In this document: piece by piece, positions 52,961 to 64,000 of the stretch
Position numbering within the stretch: the first letter of the stretch is position 1
How the letters are laid out: each line of letters opens with the position of its first letter
NCBI GenBank assembly: GCA_037178855.1
Contig: JASJZC010000002.1
Location: forward strand, 806,001 to 870,000
Direction of reading: 5' to 3'
DNA length: 64,000 nucleotides
Source of the DNA: Oscheius sp. JU75
Lineage: Eukaryota > Nematoda > Chromadorea > Rhabditida > Rhabditidae
The notes under the pieces: model-generated
The model's input: the letters and a program-made list of their open reading frames with translations, nothing else
The model's database searches: none
Told to the model about the DNA's origin: nothing
Made by a program: the position numbers and the translations under genes

Positions 52961-55900
52961 TTTCGTTGTTACTCTTTTCCTTGTTGTCTGTTGCTGTTGA
53001 TCACATAAATCCGAACCTATCCCTATGCCTTATCAGCCACCTTGCGTAGGGATTATTACACAGCCCGCGAAGATGACGATAAACCGAATTTTCTACCCAG
53101 TTTCCCTGCCATATACACAGAGAGAAGATAAGGCAATGTGGCAGAGAAAGAAGATCTGGTTGTTGGCGTGTGTGCGGCACATATACCCGACCATCTCTCG
53201 TTTTTTGGCTGATTACGGCGAGAGTCGGAAACTGAGACCACCTACTGCGAGAGAGATTGACGGAGAGTATTGGAAACCAACTGAAGGTAGACTAGAAAAG
53301 TCACAAGAATAAGAGAGATTGACAGAGATGGTGACAGTGACAGAAAGACATGCAACTACTAGAAAAGCCTGTAGGTGATCTATAGTTGTACTCTCTCTCT
53401 TACCATGTCCTCTTTTAAATCTAACTTTCAAACCCGTTCAGATCTAAATCTGTGTCCTTCCTATTACTCTGTATCTATCTCCCTGTCTCTCTACCTCTGT
53501 CTTCCTGTCGCATTGTCTCCCTAATACTTTGTTCATCCATTCCTCTATCTTCCTGTCTCTCTGCCTCTCTGTCTCCCTGCCCAGTCTCGCGAAAGTAGCT
53601 CCCACTTGAACTTTGAAAGTTATTGTTCCCTAATTGCTTGCAACAGCAATTTTTTGGAAACATCTTTCGCTTGTTTCGTGGCCACGGAAAGAAAAGTAGA
53701 CATCTTGGAACCTGATAGTTTAAATCGTGTCTCTGGGGACAAAAACTATTCCTCCCCAGAGGTAGGAGCTAAACTATAAGGTTCCAAGGTGTTCCACAAG
53801 GACCGACCTGTCCACCTGTTCTCTTGTTCTGTCCCTGTCTTCTCGCTCATCCTGTCACCGTCATCCGCTTATCTTGCCTACCAATTGTTCAGAGCGTATA
53901 AACATGTCCTTCCTCTGACTGGTTGCAGAAGACTGTCGGGAAAAGTGATACCACAGTATTTGGCTTGTCCGAATGAGAAAAGTCACTAGATTGGATTGAA
54001 AACAGTTGCGAACGGGGTTATCCAGTCTCTTTTTCTCTTCGTTATTTCTCGAACATTCCTGTTCCAGTCCAGCCCTTCGGAAGTCACCTATCCTCTACCC
54101 CATAATTTGTTTCACGATGCGAGTAAGTATAGCCATAAAGGGTTCGGAGAGAAGGGGAAAGATTTGCTATCTCTCCCAGCCCGCGATGTTTCAATCCGGC
54201 GCCAAGGTCACACTCGGAGTCAGTTCTCTACTCTTACGACTGTACGATTTATCATTTTGGCGAGTCTATCCCGCCCTTTTTTTGTACGTTTTCCTGTTCA
54301 TGGGCCAATATTCTTCGTCGCAAAATTTTGATATTCTCTTCCGATTTGAATTGAAACTAAACTAGAAACCATCCAGAAAGAGAGAGAGAGAGAGGGATTG
54401 TGAACTAAACTTTTGAAAGATCATTCCTTGTCATGAGAACATACGGGTGAGATTTAGCAGACCTCTCACATCATTCTTGTTGAGGTTTTACCAATCGAAG
54501 TTGTACAGTTGCGACTCTTTATGGTTTCGGGTGAACAGTTTGTATTGGAATTTTTCCAAGGCGAGACCGTACGGGGGAGACATGTAACGATTGTTGTAAG
54601 TTTTCAGATAGTCTCTTATGTCAGTTCGGATATGGATTAGTTCTTTCCTTAAGCCGATACAGTACGGGAGAGACTCTTCCAATGCGTTTTGAGCTTTCTC
54701 TTGGGTGCTTTCCAAGGAACTCCCTCTGTCTCTTTTTGCCCGAGCGAACACTTTCCACGGTCATTTGGCGAGGAGGTGCTTCACGAGAGCGAGGGCAGCC
54801 AGGCCCACAGAGAGTAAACAGTCATCTCGCGGCTACTATCAGCGCCTCTCCCCCTTCTCCTAGGCTCTGACTGTTTACAGCCGAGATGGTTTGACCATAT
54901 GTGCGATGAGATGCACTCAACAAGCCCAAATATTGTACCCAGGTTCTTTTTCACGAACATGTGCTTGACCTCATCCTCCTTGGATCTTTTGGATCTGCCC
55001 TAAATCATCCATGACATGGCTATTATCAGCTAGCGTAACAGCGCGTATGATTTACGAACCCGTCTCAATCTCTCTCTTTCTCTCTCATACACACGCACAT
55101 CAGCTGAGAGAGTCTATTAAACTATGAGCTCGTCCCTTCTCATCGGCCTGTTTTGCAAATTTGTCTCTCACCTGTCTTTTGATCTTTGGAGGTGACTGAC
55201 AGCTGTCTTTCTGGGCTTACTAGTCGTATAGGTTACTCTCAGGTTACATTGGGGACCCGGGCTATGTCTCTCTGTCTCCCTGTCTCTTTTTTTCTCTGCC
55301 TGTCTCTTGGTTTTCTGTTTTTTTTGTCTCTCCTCACAATCAGACTTTCTTTGAAACCATTCGGACTGGCCTTGTCTCATTTTTCTTTTTCCAATCCCTG
55401 TCAGTCACTTGTGATGATAAAATCATGGACAGCTCTCAATCTAAAACGGTCTGACCTTGCTCTCTCCCACCTCCGGTCTGAAACCAGCTCTCTCTCTCCC
55501 GCTTCCCACGGTTCCGGTCATTCCCCTTGCGCCCCCCAATTGCCCCGACTGATAGGCAGCTCAATTCCTGATCCGTAAGACAATCACAGGCCTCCGCTGA
55601 CCACCGAAAGAGTGAGACCCCTGTTGATTCCGTCAGCCGGTTTCGTCGCCCCCAGCGCGCAAAGGAGAGGACGCCGTTATCATTCGATATGCATTGATCA
55701 GACCCCCCGAAGGCCCCGCCTTCTACGGAGACGAACGAACCCGACTTCTTTTGCCAGCGGAAGCTGCTAACCCTTTCTTTTTAACAAGTTTTCTCACAAT
55801 CTTTGATGTTTTATTAGATTTATTATTTTTCCTCTCGAGTCCTGAAAATTGCTCATTAGGGCGTCTAATATATAATATTTTTTCTCTGGAAAACACCGAG

Positions 55901-56580
55901 GCTTGGGGGGGGGGGGGTGTGTCGGAAATTGGCGAAAAACTGTTCAGTTTCTTCCCCGCTTGGGCTCAATTATTTTCCCCAACTGTCCAGACATAATAGT
56001 CTCCTGTCCTCAGAGCACAAAGGCTTCCTCTCACGTTCCGTTCTTCCCATCTTGTCTGTTTACACTTGACGTCTTTTCTATTCGAGGGTCATCGTTATGA
56101 GCCATTTTATTGTTTTGAGATTTCTTCAGCTGACGAGTCACACGTGCATCTGTGTTGAAAGGCGAGCAGTTTAGTATGGGGGCAAAAGTAGACAATGGAT
56201 GGATAGTCAGGAAAAATATTTTGGATGATTCTGGGGGAATGGACAGAGACAGTAACAGTGACAGAAATACAGACAGACATAGCAGATACAGACAGATTTC
56301 CTACCATTATTCTTGTTACACTTCCTCACTCTTCCTCATTAACACAAACGACCACTTAACTCTCTCTCTCACTCCAAAGCCGTTTCTCCCAGTCACTCTT
56401 CAGGCTGCCTAATTGCCCCTCAGTGCCTATTACATTGTCCTGTGTGTTCCAATCCGTCTCTTTATGACTCTCTGTCGCTCGGCGACCTCCGACCCTCGAC
56501 TGTCAGCTGACTCTTTTCTTTCTAAGCGTCTCTCTTGTTATTCAAATTCTCTATCTACAGGTTCGTCTTCCAAGTAAAGG
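52961..56580. other. Long intergenic stretch
   Basis: About 3.6 kb with no confidently called gene. It includes TCTCTGTC tracts (53480-53580, 55265-55300), a 13-base G run near 55905-55917, an imperfect inverted copy of GTTCCAAG around a Cys-poor frame at 53705-53790, and one protein-like minus-strand frame at 54488-54751 listed separately. Just before the KANK ATG, TCTCTATCTACAG is a likely splice or trans-splice acceptor. Confidence 0.5.
54488..54751 (-). CDS. Possible isolated exon, 87 codons
   Basis: An open minus-strand frame ending in TAA reads like a structured protein (GLRKELIHIRTDIRDYLKTY and PPYGLALEKFQYKLFTRN) and is free of the simple-sequence bias of neighbouring frames. The first codons overlap a GAGACAGAGGG tract that looks like the end of an intron, so it may be a terminal exon whose upstream partners I could not find, or a pseudogene fragment. 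No family recognised. Confidence 0.25.
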   Translation of the reverse strand: MFARAKRDRGSSLESTQEKAQNALEESLPYCIGLRKELIHIRTDIRDYLKTYNNRYMSPPYGLALEKFQYKLFTRNHKESQLYNFDW

Positions 56581-61225
<4,645 letters not shown>

Positions 61226-61338
61226 ACAGTATTATCAGCTTCCTCACCCATACCGTTGTGATATCCCAACCAAGATACGTGTAACAGATTACTGATGAAG
61301 ATTTGTACTTTTTTTATTTTGCATTCACGAGTACATTT

Positions 61339-61530
61339 TTAAAGAGACACAATTCCACATTGATCCAAACAATTGGCCCTCATTTTCTCATCGATCATCA
61401 CATTGCAGTTGGACCTGCAGAGGTCCATCTGCTTAATAGCCTGAATAATAATTTAAAGAACTCAAATCTTTAATAAGGTAACCTCGGTTAGAATGAAAAT
61501 CACGAAGACAAGAAGGAGAAGACGGAACAT
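61339..61530 (-). CDS. Small secreted cysteine-rich peptide (49 aa)
   Basis: Two exons, 61530-61483 (48 nt) and 61440-61339 (102 nt), join in phase 0 across a 42-nt intron (GTTACC...ATTCAG). Exon 1 is a clean signal peptide, MFRLLLLVFVIFILTE. Exon 2 encodes a mature peptide of about 33 residues, MDLCRSNCNVMIDEKMRANC plus LDQCGIVSL, with four cysteines spaced CX3C and CX3C, the pattern of small disulfide-bonded peptides with two helices. The role is unknown; secreted signalling or defence peptides look like this but there is no direct evidence. AATAAA lies just downstream on the minus strand (near 61310). It is convergent with the KANK gene, 113 bases apart. Confidence 0.6.
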
Positions 61531-62005
61531 GCTGAGTCGTTGAGAAGAATGGAGTGTCTCCTGTCACCTGCGGCTGTTTTGTGTTACAACAGCTATTTAT
61601 CAAGAGCAATGGTTGAAAGTTTTTGTCTGGAAACAATTAGTTATCAAAAGAATACAGAATCTTTTTACAAACAGAAAAGATGAGACGTTTATAGCCGCGT
61701 CACAAAACAATGGAGAGGGAAACCCGTACTTATCAGATTATCCATTGTGAAAAGATCTTGTTGCCTTCCGGTTGACCCCGTGAAGGCTGATCCAAAAACT
61801 TTGGTTACGACACATAGTCGAGCTATGGTCGGAATCCCTTAGTACCTTGAGATACTGGGTAAAAACCGAAGCTGATATATTTTGCCGAGATAGTCTACTG
61901 CAGGGACCGACGAGAGGAAACGGCTGCAGCCGCAATTTCTCTGGTGGTCAGAGACGCAGAAGATGGTGCTACGAGAATCAGTTTCAGAAAGAAATAGAGG
62001 AATTC
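61531..62005. other. Upstream region of the small peptide gene
   Basis: About 470 bases. No exon or clear promoter motif supported. It runs up to the 5S gene at 62006. Confidence 0.45.
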
Positions 62006-62123
62006 GCTTACGGCCACACCACGTTGAAAGTACGCCATCCCGTCCGATCTGGCAAGTCAAGCAACGTTGGGCCCGGTTAGTACTTGGATCGGAGACGGCT
62101 TGGGAATCCCGGGTGTCGTAAGC
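62006..62123 (+). rRNA. 5S ribosomal RNA
   Basis: Plus-strand 118-base 5S gene, GCTTACGGCCACACCACGTT to GGGTGTCGTAAGC, with TTTTTGATTTTTG following as a Pol III terminator. Over its length it matches the copy at 32047, but its 5' flank is unrelated to that shared by the copies at 30.8 and 32.0 kb, except for GATT/AATTC next to the gene. Solitary, between the small-peptide gene and the SAM-domain gene. Confidence 0.93.
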
Positions 62124-62351
62124 TTTTTGATTTTTGTGCTACTTTTCGGTTGAAAAAAAGAATTTTGTCAAAACTGCTCTTCTTTCCGTCTTAAGTATTA
62201 TAAACAGCGTGAAGTTTTTATTAAATAACAATTTTTTCTATTACACGTCAACAGCAAAAATACTGGGTGAAAGAGGTAAGATATTGTGCAATAATTTGTA
62301 AATTCAGATATGCGAGTATCAGGTGATTTGGGAACTTTGGTGGGATATGTT

Positions 62352-64000
62352 TCACTGGGATTTTGGTAAAAACTTGTTAACATTAGCAGCAAACTGTGCC
62401 GAGATAACTTTATAGGCACTCCAGGGGATCTCGATTTCCGTCAAGTACTCCTCCTGGCTGATATCCCGAATTGTTGCTCCATCGATGGAGTTCTGGCGGA
62501 GCTTCTCGGCAATTTTGGCGTCGGTGATTGAAGTTACCCAGTTGTAAACTTCGTCAACCTGAAAATGAAGAATCTTGTTTGGTTCTTGTCCCTGGTGTCT
62601 GGAAAAAATCTCTGTCTCACTTCCCCACACCCACCGTCCATTCAGTAGGAACTCCAGGTGGTTGTGCTATCATCAGGTCCAACTTTCCACGCCTGACAGT
62701 CTCCAAAATTTTGAGGGCATTGCCAGGGGTAATGCCCAATTCAACCATAGCGTCGAGAGTGAGAAACTTGAAGTACCGAGCCTTCATCTCGGTTTTCTTT
62801 ATCTTTTCCCAAGTCTCCTTGCTGGTCAAATTGACGATCCATTGCTCCAGCTGGTCACCCTCCAGCTTGCCAAAGTTCGCTGGAAGAGCATCCAGGTTCT
62901 CAAAGACCTTAGCCTTCTCCAGACGCAAGTACAGATTCTTGGCCGTGACAAACTTGACTCCAAGGTCCTGCATGTTTGTGGTGGTCAGATAGGGAAGGCA
63001 GCTTCCGTCAATCTTCTTGGCAAGAAGCTTCCTCTCATCTCCCTCGATGCAGAAGGTTTTGACAAAGCTGGCGAGGTTTTGGGCCTAGAAATTTTACTGA
63101 ATCAAATTCTAGAAACCACTCACCGTCATGCTTTTCCAGTTCTGTTCGAAATCGTCTGGCAGCTCGAGAGTATCGTCTTCCGGATAGTCATCAAAGCCTT
63201 TGATCACCTTGCATTTTTCCACGATTTTCTTGGCAGCACAAAAACTAAAATATCTCTATTCTTCTATAGTGAAACGATGTCTGTCTGTTAGTACGCACGC
63301 CTCGTCGCGAGACGAAAAGTGGAGCGCCCAGCATTGCTCAACGCGCTGAGGGATGATTTTGAGCAGTACGGATTCTATATCGAAAAGTCAAAAATTGTCT
63401 ACTCACTCGATGCCAATATCGTGAAAGAGTTCCTTCAGCGTAAGATGGAAGATCAGTCGGGAATCGACTCCCTTTGAATGGAGAAGCTCGCACATGTCGT
63501 CCTCGATGAATTTGCCGAACCACTCATTGAGTTTTCTCCACTGTTGTTCCTTGGTTCCAGACTGGAGATGAGGTGCGGTGACGCCGTAAACATCTTCCAG
63601 GGGGTTAGGTGGTGTCCTGAAATTCGGAAATTAGTTAACTTACGTAAAAAAAAAAAACCGACCCTCCACGCTCCTTCAGGTCCTTCATGTATGTGTGGAT
63701 AATTTTGGTCTCCTTGAAGCTGAGACCGTAAACGTGAACCAGTTCTTCTGTGGTCAAAGAGTACAGCACGTCCATGTCAACATAGTCCAGCTGGAAGCGC
63801 TTAGCAATTTTGTCGCCGAAATTCTTTTGCATCCAGGACATAAAATCATGGTTCTGAAAAAATAATAATTAGAAATATATTATAAACTACTTAAATATAA
63901 ACCTAAATTGTAAACTTCATCTGTCATTTACAAAACATATTTGTATAACCATAATTTATGTGGTGAAACCTACCGGCCAGCGTCCATGATTGATTGCATG
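62352..64000 (-). CDS. SAM-domain protein (partial, 5' end beyond window)
   Basis: SAM domains mediate protein-protein oligomerisation or RNA binding. The minus-strand exons seen are about 63998-63973 (CMQSIMDAGR), 63854-63665 (NHDFMSWMQKNFGDKIAKRF...), 63617-63411 (TPPNPLEDVYGV...WFGKFIEDDMCELLHSKGVD), about 63398-63302, about 63246-63125 (KIVEKCKVIKGFDDYPED), 63084-62621 and 62558-62352, with TGA at 62354-62352. At least three SAM-like units are visible: LYSLTTEELVHVYGLSFKE, IFHLTLKELFHDIGIE, and YFKFLTLDAMVELGITPGN; the last exon has a further one, DISQEEYLTEIEIPWSAYK. The tandem arrangement is unusual. The join at 63411/63398 is not perfectly phased. Near 62217-62223 the minus strand reads AATAAA. 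I cannot name the family. Confidence 0.7.

Overview
This is eukaryotic chromosomal DNA from a small-genome invertebrate, most likely a nematode. The evidence is: genes split by very short GT-AG introns (38-45 nt is common, and longer introns are filled with GAGACAGA/TCTCTGTC low-complexity sequence); 5S rRNA genes whose internal sequence matches the nematode form as I remember it; an intact Tc3-type transposon; a nematode-type glutathione S-transferase; a serpentine-receptor-like membrane protein; and two places where a poly(A) signal is followed within about 100 nt by a splice acceptor and the ATG of the next gene, as in trans-spliced nematode operons. I see no bacterial, plasmid, phage or CRISPR content.

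Layout. 0-10 kb: a minus-strand seven-transmembrane receptor (ends 1777), a foldback repeat (about 4.7-5.1 kb), gene-poor DNA, and a 5'-truncated non-LTR retrotransposon with an open reverse transcriptase ORF (7.7-9.7 kb). 10.3-14.1 kb (-): V-ATPase subunit a, complete in ten exons. 14.4-14.7 kb (-): an 85-residue protein, divergent by 54 bp from a plus-strand pair at 14.77-17.94 kb that looks like a two-gene operon. 18.4-19.2 kb: GST. 19.9-23.2 kb: TOE1 deadenylase, followed about 100 bp later by an RBR-type E3 ubiquitin ligase (23.3-30.3 kb) carrying a complete Tc3-like transposon in one intron. 30.8-32.2 kb: two 5S rRNA genes. 34.4-40.7 kb: a Rab11-FIP3/4-like adaptor. 43.2-44.4 kb: ARMC9-like protein. 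48.4-50.2 kb: an unrecognised charged protein. 50.7-51.3 kb (-) and 51.6-53.0 kb (+): GSKIP and ZCCHC9, divergent. 56.6-61.2 kb: KANK/VAB-19 protein in 16 exons. 61.3-61.5 kb (-): a tiny secreted cysteine peptide. 62.0 kb: a third 5S gene. 62.35-64 kb (-): a SAM-domain protein that runs off the end.

The genes are mostly unrelated housekeeping, trafficking and cytoskeletal functions; apart from the two operon-like pairs and the divergent pairs there is no evident pathway cluster. The most interesting unexplained structure is a dispersed imperfect palindrome of about 52-56 bp (at least eight copies plus a half copy), twice next to 5S genes and repeated inside a diverged tandem duplication at 48.96-49.50 kb. 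Exon joins were worked out by hand from reading frame and splice signals; positions can be off by a base or two.
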